From Winogradskyella undariae (GTDB lineage Bacteria; Bacteroidota; Bacteroidia; Flavobacteriales; Flavobacteriaceae), in contig NZ_JABTEL010000002.1 of assembly GCF_013285155.1 (NCBI RefSeq), forward strand, positions 186,001 to 250,000: 64,000 nt of DNA, in the 5' to 3' direction. The position numbers were made by a program, and so were the translations under genes. Shown in pieces: positions 1 through 8,748 of the stretch (positions are counted from its first letter, which is position 1; every line of letters begins with the position of its first letter). Under the pieces are notes generated by a model. It was not told the DNA's origin, did no database searches, and was given only the letters and a program-made list of their open reading frames with translations.

Positions 1-9
1 GAGTTAAAA

Positions 10-44
10 TTGAAAGCAAATTTAATTATATATAGTATATTTGC
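10..44 (+). promoter_or_regulatory. Promoter of the SAM-riboswitch transcript
   Basis: A TTG (10-12) lies 23 nt before TATATTTGC (36-44), matching the Bacteroidota primary sigma consensus TTG-N19..23-TAnnTTTG. It sits just upstream of the riboswitch aptamer, so the whole leader would be transcribed. Confidence 0.75.
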
Positions 45-58
45 CGACTTAAAATAAA

Positions 59-133
59 TTATCAAGAATCTCAAAAGGAGATAGCAACCTGCATTAACAA
101 GCAAGGTGCTAAAAGGATAAGCCAATACTTTGG
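59..133 (+). promoter_or_regulatory. SAM riboswitch (SAM-I clan, SAM-I/IV-like variant)
   Basis: P1 pairs TTATC (59-63) with GATAA (116-120). P2 is a short hairpin, ATCTC (68-72) with GAGAT (78-82). The conserved GCAACC (84-89) opens P3, which closes with GGTGCTAA (105-112); TGC (90-92) pairs with GCA (101-103). These are the SAM-I core strings. P2 lacks the usual kink-turn length, P4 is absent, and a small hairpin CCAA/TTGG (122-133) follows P1, features I associate with the SAM-IV and SAM-I/IV variants. It precedes a NhaC-type transporter gene, so it probably represses that gene when S-adenosylmethionine is plentiful. Confidence 0.82.
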
Positions 134-197
134 AAAAAATGTTAATCTAATTTTTCTTTCTTATTTGCATTCTGTCTTCTTTTTAAGAAATAAAAGA

Positions 198-1511
198 ATG
201 AAGAAATTAAAAGAATCAGCACCAAACTTTACAGCATTAATTCCATTATTAGTTTTTGTAATTACCTTTTTAGGAATAGGTATTTATAAAGATGATTTTT
301 ATCTATTACCTGCGCCAATAGCAGTTATTGTTGGTATTGTCGTTGCCTTCTTGATCTTTAAACAATCTGTTAATGATAAGATAGCGATACTTTTAAAAGG
401 TTGTGGAGATAATAAAATACTAACCATGTGTTTAATCTATTTGTTAGCAGGTGCTTTTGCTGCAATTACTAAATCTACAGGAAGTGTCGATGCTATTGTT
501 AATCTGGGGATGGATTATATTGCTATTCAGTATATTTATTTAGGCATTTTTTTAATAGCAGCTTTTTTATCCATTTCAACAGGAACATCAGTAGGAGCTA
601 TTGTAACACTAGCTCCAATAGTAGTTGGCTTTTCAGGACATGGAGATATTTCTTTAGCTGTACTTTGTGGTGCTTTACTAGGTGGATCTATGTTTGGAGA
701 TAATTTATCCGTAATATCAGATACAACTATCGCTGCAACACAGTCTTTAGATTGTAAAATGAGTGATAAGTTTAAAGAAAATATTAAAATTGCACTTCCG
801 GCAGCATTAATAACCTTGGTTATTTTAACAGTACAAGGTTTAGATTTAAGTTCTAATGTTTTAAATGATGTTCATTATGATTATTCAGTCATAAAAATTG
901 TTCCTTATATATTAGTCATTATACTATCTGTAATAGGTGTAAATGTATTTGTAACGCTATTTTTTGGAATTATTTCAGCTATTGTATTAGGTGTTTTTGA
1001 TGGCGATTTTACAGTAATGGAATCTACAAGAATTGCATATACAGGTTTTACAAATATGACAGAGATTTTCTTACTATCACTATTAACAGGTGGTTTAGCA
1101 GCTCTGGTAGAAAGAAATGGAGGTATAGACTATATTTTAAATAAAATAAAAATTCTTATTAAAAGTAAAAGGTCTGCTCAATTTGGTATTGCCGCTTTGG
1201 TGAGTACTATAAATATGGCGATTGCAAATAATACTGTATCTATAATTATATCGGGTTCTATTGCAAAAACAATAAATGATGAATATGGTTTAACGAATAG
1301 AAAAACAGCTTCAATCTTAGATATTTTTGCTTGTGTTATTCAGGGAATATTACCTTATGGAGCTCAGGTTTTAATGATTCTGAGCTTTTCTGAAGGTCAA
1401 ATAGATTATATAGATTTAATACAAAACACGTGGTATTTGCTTATATTGTTTGTGACAACAATTTTATTAATAAGCTTTGAACCTTTGTTTGTTAAGAAAG
1501 TAAAGAAGTAA
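198..1511 (+). CDS. metT: NhaC-family antiporter, probable methionine transporter MetT
   Basis: A 437-residue polytopic inner-membrane protein with many hydrophobic helices, glycine/serine-rich transmembrane stretches (for example GALLGGSMFGDNLS) and the NhaC-superfamily layout. Family members exchange Na+ with H+ or organic substrates. A NhaC subgroup called MetT was predicted as a methionine transporter because it is controlled by SAM or methionine regulatory RNAs, and a SAM riboswitch precedes this gene, which favours methionine uptake over plain sodium/proton exchange. I choose ATG 198 (MKKLKESAP); an in-frame ATG at 165 would add 11 atypical residues inside the leader. The stop lies within a bidirectional terminator shared with the convergent neighbour. 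Confidence 0.75.
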   Translation: MKKLKESAPNFTALIPLLVFVITFLGIGIYKDDFYLLPAPIAVIVGIVVAFLIFKQSVNDKIAILLKGCGDNKILTMCLIYLLAGAFAAITKSTGSVDAIVNLGMDYIAIQYIYLGIFLIAAFLSISTGTSVGAIVTLAPIVVGFSGHGDISLAVLCGALLGGSMFGDNLSVISDTTIAATQSLDCKMSDKFKENIKIALPAALITLVILTVQGLDLSSNVLNDVHYDYSVIKIVPYILVIILSVIGVNVFVTLFFGIISAIVLGVFDGDFTVMESTRIAYTGFTNMTEIFLLSLLTGGLAALVERNGGIDYILNKIKILIKSKRSAQFGIAALVSTINMAIANNTVSIIISGSIAKTINDEYGLTNRKTASILDIFACVIQGILPYGAQVLMILSFSEGQIDYIDLIQNTWYLLILFVTTILLISFEPLFVKKVKK

Positions 1512-1532
1512 AAGAATTATCTTTTACTTCTT
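1503..1532. terminator. Bidirectional terminator shared by convergent genes
   Basis: AAGAAGTAAAAGA (1503-1515) and TCTTTTACTTCTT (1520-1532) form a 13-bp stem with a 4-nt loop. It contains the stop codon of the plus-strand transporter and touches that of the minus-strand TPR gene, so it can end both transcripts. Confidence 0.6.
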
Positions 1533-2098
1533 CTGTTTTGTCTAGATGATGTGGGTTGTCCGTACTGATGTTTAGGTATAGCAGAAGCTTTTTTCATTTG
1601 TTGCTTCATCATTTTAATTTGATCAGCTAACATATCACGTTTGTCTAATTTTTCTGCTTCAGCTAATAATTTTTGAGCTTCTGGTTTTTTACGTTTAGAA
1701 AAAGCAATTCCGGCTAAGTTTAATTTTGCCATCGCTAAATCATGATCCATAGATAAACCTAAATCAATAGCTTTTTTAAAATAACCTTCGGCTTCATTCA
1801 TATTAGTCTGAGAAACCATAATACCATTTAAATAGTTTAAATAACCTTGTTGCTTTTTAACTAAGGCACCTTCAGGGTTCTTTATTTTGTCTAACCATTT
1901 TTTAGAACCTTCAAAATCTTGTTTTCTAAGCTTTAAGAAAGCTAATAAAATCATTTCATTTTTAAAGTAAAGGAAAATAAATATTGTAGACAGTAATAGG
2001 TACATAATACCGTTACCTATATAACCTTCAGTAAATTGATATATTCCATAACCAATGATTAATGCAGCTATGACTAATTTTATATTTTTATTAAACAT
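1517..2098 (-). CDS. Membrane-anchored TPR-like protein
   Basis: A protein of 193 residues if it starts at ATG 2098 (MFNKNIK). The N-terminus has two hydrophobic segments that likely form a membrane anchor or hairpin. The rest is helical with TPR-like repeats (YLNYLNGIMV, AEGYFKKAID, AKLNLAGIAF) and ends in a very basic tail rich in Arg, Lys and Gln. The upstream in-frame ATG (2125) overlaps the predicted -7 box, which supports the shorter start. I do not recognise a specific function; TPR proteins mostly mediate protein-protein contacts. It is a single-gene unit convergent with the transporter. Confidence 0.7.
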   Translation of the reverse strand: MFNKNIKLVIAALIIGYGIYQFTEGYIGNGIMYLLLSTIFIFLYFKNEMILLAFLKLRKQDFEGSKKWLDKIKNPEGALVKKQQGYLNYLNGIMVSQTNMNEAEGYFKKAIDLGLSMDHDLAMAKLNLAGIAFSKRKKPEAQKLLAEAEKLDKRDMLADQIKMMKQQMKKASAIPKHQYGQPTSSRQNRRSKR

Positions 2099-2121
2099 AT
2101 TTCTGTGTATTTTTACAGTGC

Positions 2122-2130
2122 GCAAAGATA
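2122..2130 (-). promoter_or_regulatory. -7 box for the TPR gene
   Basis: On the minus strand this reads TATCTTTGC, a full match to TAnnTTTGC, 24 nt before ATG 2098. The nearest TTG is 27 nt upstream, longer than usual. Confidence 0.55.
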
Positions 2131-2176
2131 ATAAAATCTAAGAGTTAAAATTCTATTCAAAATTTTTCTTTTGGTA

Positions 2177-2208
2177 TTTGCTAATGTAAAAAGTTGTTGT
2201 ATATTTGC
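2177..2208 (+). promoter_or_regulatory. rpmH promoter
   Basis: TTTG (2177-2180), a 19-nt spacer and TATATTTGC (2200-2208) form a full consensus Bacteroidota promoter, as expected for a ribosomal protein gene. The leader to the start codon is about 55 nt. Confidence 0.8.
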
Positions 2209-2268
2209 ACGCAGTTTTGGGATAGCTCTCAAAAGATAAAATGATTATAAGATTTAAAATATAAGAAA

Positions 2269-2430
2269 ATGCCAAAAAGAACGTTTCAACCGTCAAAAAG
2301 AAAAAGAAGAAACAAACATGGTTTCAGAGAGAGAATGGCTTCTGTTAACGGAAGAAAAGTTTTAGCACGTAGAAGAGCTAAAGGCAGAAAGAGGATCTCT
2401 GTATCTTCAGAAACAAGACATAAAAAATAA
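2269..2430 (+). CDS. rpmH: 50S ribosomal protein L34
   Basis: A 53-residue, extremely basic protein ([18 protein letters not shown]...). The family signature KRTFQPS near the N-terminus and the [14 protein letters not shown] segment are unmistakable for L34, a small structural protein of the large ribosomal subunit. The length is typical for Bacteroidota. It has its own strong promoter and a rho-independent terminator directly after it, so it is monocistronic here and separate from carB downstream. Confidence 0.98.
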   Translation: MPKRTFQPSKRKRRNKHGFRERMASVNGRKVLARRRAKGRKRISVSSETRHKK

Positions 2431-2455
2431 TGATTAACAATTGTTAATATATTAG

Positions 2456-2484
2456 GGCGTTACTTAGGTGTAACGCCTTTTTTT
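2456..2484 (+). terminator. rpmH rho-independent terminator
   Basis: GGCGTTAC (2456-2463) and GTAACGCC (2470-2477) form a perfect 8-bp stem with a 6-nt loop, followed by seven T (2478-2484). Confidence 0.93.
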
Positions 2485-2500
2485 ATACCCTAGAGATACT

Positions 2501-2509
2501 TATTTTTGC
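2501..2509 (+). promoter_or_regulatory. carB -7 box
   Basis: TATTTTTGC matches TAnnTTTGC, 21 nt before the carB ATG. No TTG lies at the usual distance because that position is occupied by the rpmH terminator. Confidence 0.55.
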
Positions 2510-2530
2510 ACACCATAACAATTATTACAC

Positions 2531-5383
2531 ATGCCGAAGAACAAAAACATTAAATCGATATTACTTATAGGATCTGGTCCAATCGTTATAGGACAAGCTT
2601 GTGAATTTGATTATTCAGGATCTCAAGCACTTAGATCGCTAAGAGAAGATGGAATTGAAACAATTCTTATCAATTCTAATCCTGCAACAATAATGACAGA
2701 TCCAACGATGGCGGATCATGTTTATCTGTTGCCATTAACAACAAAATCGTTAATTCAGATATTAAAAGAACATCCGCATATAGATGCTGTTTTACCTACA
2801 ATGGGAGGACAAACGGCTCTTAATCTTTGTATTGAAGCTGATGAAAAAGGGATTTGGGAAGATTTTGATGTAGATATTATAGGTGTAGATATCGATGCTA
2901 TAAATATTACTGAGGATAGAGAACAATTTAGAGAATTAATGCTGAAAATTGGTGTCGGTATGGCGCCTCAAGCTACGGCAACATCTTACCTTAAGGGGAA
3001 AGAAATTGCACAAGAGTTTGGTTTTCCTTTAGTTATTAGAGCGTCTTATACATTAGGAGGTGAAGGTGCTTCTTTTGTACATAAAGAAGAAGATTTTGAT
3101 AAATTATTAACGCGTGGATTAGAAGTATCTCCAATTCATGAAGTTATGATTGATAAAGCTTTAATTGGCTGGAAAGAATACGAATTAGAGCTACTTAGAG
3201 ATAAAAATGATAATGTTGTAATTATCTGTACTATCGAGAATATGGACCCTATGGGAATCCATACAGGTGATTCTATTACGGTAGCACCAGCAATGACTTT
3301 ATCTGATAAAACATACCAAAAAATGCGTGATATGGCAATCCATATGATGCGTAGTATTGGTGATTTTGCAGGTGGATGTAACGTTCAGTTTGCAGTAAGT
3401 CCTGATGATGAAGAGAATATAATTGCAATTGAAATTAATCCTCGTGTATCTCGTTCATCAGCATTAGCAAGTAAAGCAACAGGTTATCCTATTGCAAAAA
3501 TTGCAGCAAAATTAGCCATTGGTTATAATTTAGATGAATTACATAACCAAATTACAAAATCTACTTCTGCCTTATTTGAACCAACGTTAGATTACGTTGT
3601 TGTTAAGATTCCACGTTGGAATTTCGATAAATTTGAAGGATCAGACAGAACTTTAGGTTTACAAATGAAAGCTGTAGGAGAGGTGATGGCTATTGGTCGT
3701 TCTTTCCAAGAAGCGCTACATAAAGCAACTCAATCTTTAGAGATTAAGAGAAATGGTTTAGGTGCAGATGGTAAAGGTTACACAGATTACGATACAGTAA
3801 TAGAGAAATTGACTTTTGCAAGTTGGGATCGTGTTTTTGTAATTTACGATGCCATCGCTATGGGAATTCCTTTAAGTCGTATTCATGCTATTACTAAAAT
3901 TGACATGTGGTATTTACGTCAGTATGAAGAATTATTTGAACTTCAGAAGGAGATTTCAACTTATACAATTGATACTTTAGGTCGCGAATTATTATTAGAA
4001 GCGAAACAAAAAGGTTATGGTGATAGACAAATAGCCCACATGTTAGGCTGTTTAGAAAGTGCCGTTTATAATAAACGTAGCGAGTTAAAGATAAATCGTG
4101 TATTTAAATTGGTAGATACTTGTGCTGCTGAGTTTAAAGCACAGACGCCATACTATTATTCAACATTCGAAAGCGAAGTAGAAACAGCTGATGGTGAAGT
4201 TTACGTTCAAAACGAAAGTGTTGTTACTGATAAAAAGAAAATTATAGTTTTAGGTTCAGGTCCAAACCGTATTGGTCAAGGAATTGAATTTGATTACTGT
4301 TGTGTGCATGGTGTTTTAGCTGCGGCAGAATGTGGTTACGAAACGATCATGATTAATTGTAATCCTGAAACGGTTTCTACAGATTTTGATATTGCTGATA
4401 AATTATATTTTGAACCTGTATTCTGGGAGCACATCTACGATATTATTCAACATGAAAAACCAGAAGGTGTCATTGTACAATTAGGTGGACAAACCGCATT
4501 GAAACTGGCAGAGAAATTAGAGAAATGGGGCGTTAAGATTATGGGAACTAGCTTTAAAGCTTTAGATTTAGCTGAAGATAGAGGTAGTTTTTCTAACATA
4601 TTAAAAGAACACAATATTCCATATCCAGAATTTGCAGTTGCTGAGACTGCAGATGAAGCTTTAGCAATCGCTGATGTTTTAGATTTCCCTATTTTAGTAA
4701 GACCTTCTTATGTTCTTGGTGGACAAGGAATGAAGATTGTTATTAATAAAAAAGATCTTGAAGAACACGTAGTTGGATTATTGAAATCTATACCAGGAAA
4801 TAAATTATTATTAGATCATTATTTAGATGGCGCTATTGAAGCTGAAGCAGATGCAATCTGTGATGGCGAAAATGTTTACATCATTGGTATTATGGAGCAT
4901 ATTGAGCCATGTGGAGTACACTCTGGTGATAGTAACGCAACGTTACCTCCGTTTAATTTAGGTGAATTTGTATTACAACAAATTAAAGATCATACTAAAA
5001 CAATTGCTTTAGCTTTAAATACTGTTGGTTTAATTAACGTACAATTTGCGGTAAAAGATGATATTGTATATATTATTGAAGCTAACCCAAGAGCATCTCG
5101 TACGGTTCCTTTTATTGCAAAAGCGTATAAAGAACCTTATGTAAATTATGCTACAAAAGTGATGTTAGGTGAGAAAAAAGTAACTGATTTTGATTTCAAT
5201 CCTCAATTAGAAGGATATGCAATTAAGCAACCGGTATTTTCATTTAATAAGTTCCCTAATGTAAATAAACAATTAGGACCTGAAATGAAAAGTACAGGTG
5301 AAAGTATCTTATTTATAGATAGTTTAAAGGACGATCAGTTTTATGATTTATATGCAAGAAGAAAAATGTATTTAAGTAAATAA
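2531..5383 (+). CDS. carB: Carbamoyl-phosphate synthase large subunit
   Basis: The synthetase subunit uses ammonia (delivered by CarA), bicarbonate and two ATP to make carbamoyl phosphate for pyrimidine and arginine synthesis. The two duplicated ATP-grasp halves are clear: the first begins SILLIGSGPIVIGQACEFDYSG, the second KIIVLGSGPNRIGQGIEFDYC near residue 565. Each half has its own metal/ATP motifs (AIEINPRVSRSSALASKATG and IEANPRASRTVPF). The protein has 950 residues against about 1070 in E. coli and stops soon after the second ATP-grasp unit, so the C-terminal allosteric (MGS-like) domain is missing. The clean stop suggests a lineage form, not a broken gene. carA is not adjacent. Confidence 0.95.
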   Translation: MPKNKNIKSILLIGSGPIVIGQACEFDYSGSQALRSLREDGIETILINSNPATIMTDPTMADHVYLLPLTTKSLIQILKEHPHIDAVLPTMGGQTALNLCIEADEKGIWEDFDVDIIGVDIDAINITEDREQFRELMLKIGVGMAPQATATSYLKGKEIAQEFGFPLVIRASYTLGGEGASFVHKEEDFDKLLTRGLEVSPIHEVMIDKALIGWKEYELELLRDKNDNVVIICTIENMDPMGIHTGDSITVAPAMTLSDKTYQKMRDMAIHMMRSIGDFAGGCNVQFAVSPDDEENIIAIEINPRVSRSSALASKATGYPIAKIAAKLAIGYNLDELHNQITKSTSALFEPTLDYVVVKIPRWNFDKFEGSDRTLGLQMKAVGEVMAIGRSFQEALHKATQSLEIKRNGLGADGKGYTDYDTVIEKLTFASWDRVFVIYDAIAMGIPLSRIHAITKIDMWYLRQYEELFELQKEISTYTIDTLGRELLLEAKQKGYGDRQIAHMLGCLESAVYNKRSELKINRVFKLVDTCAAEFKAQTPYYYSTFESEVETADGEVYVQNESVVTDKKKIIVLGSGPNRIGQGIEFDYCCVHGVLAAAECGYETIMINCNPETVSTDFDIADKLYFEPVFWEHIYDIIQHEKPEGVIVQLGGQTALKLAEKLEKWGVKIMGTSFKALDLAEDRGSFSNILKEHNIPYPEFAVAETADEALAIADVLDFPILVRPSYVLGGQGMKIVINKKDLEEHVVGLLKSIPGNKLLLDHYLDGAIEAEADAICDGENVYIIGIMEHIEPCGVHSGDSNATLPPFNLGEFVLQQIKDHTKTIALALNTVGLINVQFAVKDDIVYIIEANPRASRTVPFIAKAYKEPYVNYATKVMLGEKKVTDFDFNPQLEGYAIKQPVFSFNKFPNVNKQLGPEMKSTGESILFIDSLKDDQFYDLYARRKMYLSK

Positions 5384-5457
5384 TGGCACGGTTTTCGATT
5401 AAGTGTAATTGTTATTTATTAATAATGACTAACTTAGTCCTTTAATCCCTACTTATT

Positions 5458-5766
5458 ATGAAGCAAAAATTACTTATTTTATTATTTTTTATATCAGCAT
5501 ATTCTTTTGCTCAGGTATCTTCTGTTCAAATTGAAGAGTTTACGATATCTCCTAATCCTGCAAAAAGCAGTCTTAATATTACATTGTCAGATACTAATGA
5601 TGATTTAAAATTAGAAGTTTTTGATGTTTTAGGAAAGCGAATATATAAAGGTGTAATCACTAAATTAGAGTCTTCAGTAAATGTCTCTAATTGGAAAAAA
5701 GGCGTCTATTTAGTTAGAGTCTCTGATGATAAAAAGACACAAACAAAGCGGTTTATAAAACAATAG
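5458..5766 (+). CDS. Secreted protein consisting mainly of a T9SS sorting domain
   Basis: A 102-residue protein with a signal peptide (LLILLFFISAYSFAQ) followed almost at once by a type A T9SS C-terminal domain: TISPNPAKSSLNI, LEVFDVLGKRIY, WKKGVYLVRV and a basic end. Such tails direct cargo through the type IX secretion system across the outer membrane. Here there is essentially no cargo: only about ten residues separate the signal peptide from the tail. It could be a remnant of a larger protein, a small surface or adaptor protein, or a T9SS substrate without an enzymatic part. A terminator follows. Confidence 0.85.
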   Translation: MKQKLLILLFFISAYSFAQVSSVQIEEFTISPNPAKSSLNITLSDTNDDLKLEVFDVLGKRIYKGVITKLESSVNVSNWKKGVYLVRVSDDKKTQTKRFIKQ

Positions 5767-5790
5767 TTTTAGAAACTGAAACAAAATAGA

Positions 5791-5848
5791 ATACCAAATT
5801 CTTTTAAAGTTGATTTAATTAACTTTTTATAGAATTTGGTATTTTTTT
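5791..5848 (+). terminator. Terminator after the T9SS-tail gene
   Basis: ATACCAAATTCT (5791-5802) pairs with AGAATTTGGTAT (5831-5842); inside it AAAGTT pairs with AACTTT. A T-run closes it (5842-5848). The following roughly 140 bases up to the DUF721 gene show nothing else. Confidence 0.88.
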
Positions 5849-5988
5849 ATGAAGTATAATGTCTTAAATAGTAACTGCTAAATTGGCAGCGCGAGAATTG
5901 TATATATATTAAATTCCGAATCGATAGAATTTCTTTTTTTCTGAATTTATAGCTTTAAAAGAAAACTTAATTCAATATAAAATGGCTT

Positions 5989-6285
5989 TTATCTAAGCAC
6001 CAATTTTTTAACAACTTCCTTTCTTAGTGACTCATTAAGCATTTTTACAATCTTTTCTGTTCCATAACTTAATTCTTCACGCAGTACGCTAGAGCTAAGT
6101 TGTACATAGAGTGTATCGTGTTTTAACTCTATGGCAGTCGTGTAATTATTAACACCATTTCCCATAAGGTTTGCCCATGCTTCTCGTACATCTACTTTAT
6201 CTAAACCAGATTGTAAATTATTGGTTTTTACAAATTCTTTAAGAACGTCTTGTATAGTTTGATTGTCGTTATTGCGTTTTGCCAT
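5989..6285 (-). CDS. DUF721 (DciA-like) protein
   Basis: A 98-residue protein with the DUF721 pattern: N-terminal helix (IQDVLKEFVKTNNL), the VREAWANLMG segment, then a beta stretch (TLYVQLSSSVLREEL) and a final helix with a basic end. The family includes DciA, which helps load the DnaB replicative helicase in many bacteria that lack DnaC. Its position downstream of recF is common in Bacteroidota and agrees with a DNA-replication role. ATG 6285 is preferred because AGAGG lies 9 nt upstream; ATG 6291 is also possible. Confidence 0.75.
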   Translation of the reverse strand: MAKRNNDNQTIQDVLKEFVKTNNLQSGLDKVDVREAWANLMGNGVNNYTTAIELKHDTLYVQLSSSVLREELSYGTEKIVKMLNESLRKEVVKKLVLR

Positions 6286-6330
6286 GTTCATTTACCTCTA
6301 ATGAGGCGTCTCTTTTATTAGTTATTGATT

Positions 6331-6756
6331 TTATTTTTCTTCAAGGTCCAAATTTATTGGAACGTAACGTTTGTATAAATATGTGTTTTCAGCTTCATTG
6401 GTAATTAAAAGGCGTTCAGAAGTTGCTTCTAAAACAGTTTCTTTCCATTTTGAATATGGAGTTGTGTAATAGATATTTAAATCATTATCTTCAATTTTTA
6501 GTTGAATAGCTTCTGCATCATCAGATGCGTAATACGTATCATTTATTCCAGGTGTTAATTTTTTTCTAAAACCTTTTAAACTATCATTTACACTAATGAA
6601 ATCTATTGTTTCATTGTATTTATATTCTTTTTTACTACCATCTGCCATAGTAACTTCTTGAATTTCCCAATAACCTTGTAGGTGTTCTATATTCGCTTCT
6701 TGATTTTTAGAACAGCTTAAGATAACAAGACAAATGAGCCAGAAATAATTTTTCAT
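6331..6756 (-). CDS. Lipocalin-like lipoprotein
   Basis: A 141-residue lipoprotein with a lipobox (ILSC) at about residue 15, then a fold like the flavobacterial 'lipocalin family' proteins: [15 protein letters not shown] near the mature N-terminus and alternating beta strands. No ligand can be inferred. The start overlaps the end of recF by 4 nt (ATGA), so the two are translationally coupled, although a functional link to DNA repair is not obvious. Confidence 0.65.
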   Translation of the reverse strand: MKNYFWLICLVILSCSKNQEANIEHLQGYWEIQEVTMADGSKKEYKYNETIDFISVNDSLKGFRKKLTPGINDTYYASDDAEAIQLKIEDNDLNIYYTTPYSKWKETVLEATSERLLITNEAENTYLYKRYVPINLDLEEK

Positions 6757-7832
6757 AATTTAAACATTTTATAAGATTGATGAGTTTGTTTTATCACATT
6801 TTCAGTTCGCTCTGCATGTGTGTCGCTAATAAAAATCTGACCAAAATGTTCGTCATCTACGAGATTAATAATTTGCGCGACTCTGTTTTCATCTAATTTA
6901 TCAAAAATATCATCTAAAAGCAGAATAGGCGAGACGCCACTTTGTTGTTTTATAAAATCGAATTGCGCCAATTTTAAAGCAATTAAAAATGATTTTTGCT
7001 GTCCTTGACTTCCAAACTTTTTAATCGGAAAATCATCAATTAAAAATACTAAATCATCTTTATGTGTACCAACACTAGTGTAATGTAAAGCTCTATCTTT
7101 ATTTATAGCATTGGTAAGTAAATTCTTTAATTCATTATCAAACAAATCACTTTTATATTGTAAGTCAATTACTTCTTTACTTTGACTGATGGCTTCATAT
7201 CGCTCTTTAAAAATAGGAATAAAGGTTTTTAAAAAAGCATCTCGTTTTTTAAATATTTCAGTTCCGTAAGAGTGAAGTTGTTCGTTATATATATTAAGTG
7301 TGTCTGAATTAAAGGTATTGTTAAGTGCAAAATATTTTAAGAGCGCATTTCTTTGAGCTAATACCTTATTATAATTAATAAGTTCTAATAAATAGTATTT
7401 ATCACTTTGCGAAATAACGCTGTCAATAAATTTACGTCGTGTGTCGCTACCTTCTATTATAAGGTCGCGATCCGCAGGCGAAATAATAACCAAAGGAATA
7501 AAGCCAATATGCTCGCTAAATTTTTCATAAGCTTTAGCATTTCGTTTAATTACTTTTTTTTGTCCACGCTTTAAAGAGACAATAATTTTTTCTGTACGTT
7601 CGTTTTTAGTGAAATTTCCATCAACCACAAAAAACTCAGCATTATGGTTGATATTTTGAACGGCAATAGGATTAAAGTAGCTTTTTCCGAACGCTAAATG
7701 ATAAATTGCATCTAAAGCATTTGTTTTTCCAATTCCATTGGCACCTACAAAACAATTGATTTTGGCGTCGAAATCGAAAACTTGACTTTCAAAATTTTTA
7801 TAATTAACTAAAGATAGAGAGTTTAGATTCAT
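6753..7832 (-). CDS. recF: DNA replication and repair protein RecF
   Basis: An SMC-like ATPase of 359 residues, the usual RecF length. The Walker A motif GANGIGKTN is near residue 32. The signature [13 protein letters not shown] stretch ([19 protein letters not shown]) and Walker B ([16 protein letters not shown]) are near the C-terminus. RecF binds gapped DNA with RecO/RecR to load RecA at stalled forks. It heads a minus-strand unit with the lipocalin-like gene and the DUF721 gene, and is divergent from the TPR/ribH operon. Confidence 0.96.
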   Translation of the reverse strand: MNLNSLSLVNYKNFESQVFDFDAKINCFVGANGIGKTNALDAIYHLAFGKSYFNPIAVQNINHNAEFFVVDGNFTKNERTEKIIVSLKRGQKKVIKRNAKAYEKFSEHIGFIPLVIISPADRDLIIEGSDTRRKFIDSVISQSDKYYLLELINYNKVLAQRNALLKYFALNNTFNSDTLNIYNEQLHSYGTEIFKKRDAFLKTFIPIFKERYEAISQSKEVIDLQYKSDLFDNELKNLLTNAINKDRALHYTSVGTHKDDLVFLIDDFPIKKFGSQGQQKSFLIALKLAQFDFIKQQSGVSPILLLDDIFDKLDENRVAQIINLVDDEHFGQIFISDTHAERTENVIKQTHQSYKMFKL

Positions 7833-7941
7833 GAAAACTTGACGTTATGCTTGGTTTTACTGCTGTAAAGGCACATTTGAGTGAGTTTTTAATTATTCAA
7901 AAATAACAAATAAATAGGCTTTAAAATCCCAATAAAAATTT

Positions 7942-7950
7942 TATTTTTGC
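7942..7950 (+). promoter_or_regulatory. -7 box for the TPR/ribH operon
   Basis: TATTTTTGC matches TAnnTTTGC, 22 nt before the start codon at 7972. Confidence 0.6.
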
Positions 7951-7971
7951 GCACGCACAAAATGACAGATT

Positions 7972-8745
7972 ATGGCAACGTATAAGAAAAGAGGCTACAA
8001 ACCTAAAACTAAAAAGGAAAAAGAGCAAGAGGAAATTATCGATGATAGTCACTCTACAACAGCTGAAGTATTTGATACTTTAGATGAAGGTGCTTCTAGA
8101 ACTGAAGAATGGGCTGTAGCAAATCAGAAATATATTTTAGGTATTGTTGGAGCTATTGCTGTAGTAGTATTAGGATATTTAGGTTACAACAAGTTAGTAT
8201 CAGAGCCACAACAAAAAGAGGCTATGAACGAAATGTACACAGCTAAAAAGTATTTTGACGATGCTGTTAGTGGTATCTCTTCAGATTCACTTTACAAAAT
8301 GTCTTTAGAAGGTGGTGAAGGTAAATATGGTATGTTAGATATCGTTAGTGAGTATGGCGGAAGTCCTGCAGCTAACTTAGCAAACTATTACGCTGGTATG
8401 GCTTACTTAAACTTAAAAGATTACCAGAATGCAATTACTTATTTAAGTGATTTTTCTAGTGATGATAAAATGTTAAGTCCTATTGCTAAAGGTGGTATTG
8501 GTGATGCTTTTGTGCAATTAGATCAAAAATCTGATGCCTTAGGATATTACGAAGAAGCTTTTAAAGCTAACGTTAATGATTTTACAACACCTTTATACTT
8601 AATGAAAGCTGCACGTGTAGCTATTAGTTTAGGTGAAAATGATAAAGCTTTAAAATATTTAAAGCGTATTAAAACTGAATTTTCTGCTTCAACTGAAGCT
8701 AAAAAAGTAGATGTTTTAATAGGAAAAGTAGAAGCAAGCTTATAA
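7972..8745 (+). CDS. YfgM-like membrane-anchored TPR protein
   Basis: A 257-residue protein: a charged N-terminal region rich in Lys and Glu (residues 1-50), one transmembrane segment (YILGIVGAIAVVVLGYLGY, about 53-73), then a periplasmic TPR domain with repeats such as ANYYAGMAYLNLKDYQNAI and GDAFVQLDQKSDALGYYEEA. This is the architecture of YfgM-type proteins, which associate with the SecYEG translocon and periplasmic chaperones. It lies 3 nt before ribH, a conserved flavobacterial pairing, and shares its promoter. Confidence 0.8.
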   Translation: MATYKKRGYKPKTKKEKEQEEIIDDSHSTTAEVFDTLDEGASRTEEWAVANQKYILGIVGAIAVVVLGYLGYNKLVSEPQQKEAMNEMYTAKKYFDDAVSGISSDSLYKMSLEGGEGKYGMLDIVSEYGGSPAANLANYYAGMAYLNLKDYQNAITYLSDFSSDDKMLSPIAKGGIGDAFVQLDQKSDALGYYEEAFKANVNDFTTPLYLMKAARVAISLGENDKALKYLKRIKTEFSASTEAKKVDVLIGKVEASL

Positions 8746-8748
8746 TAT

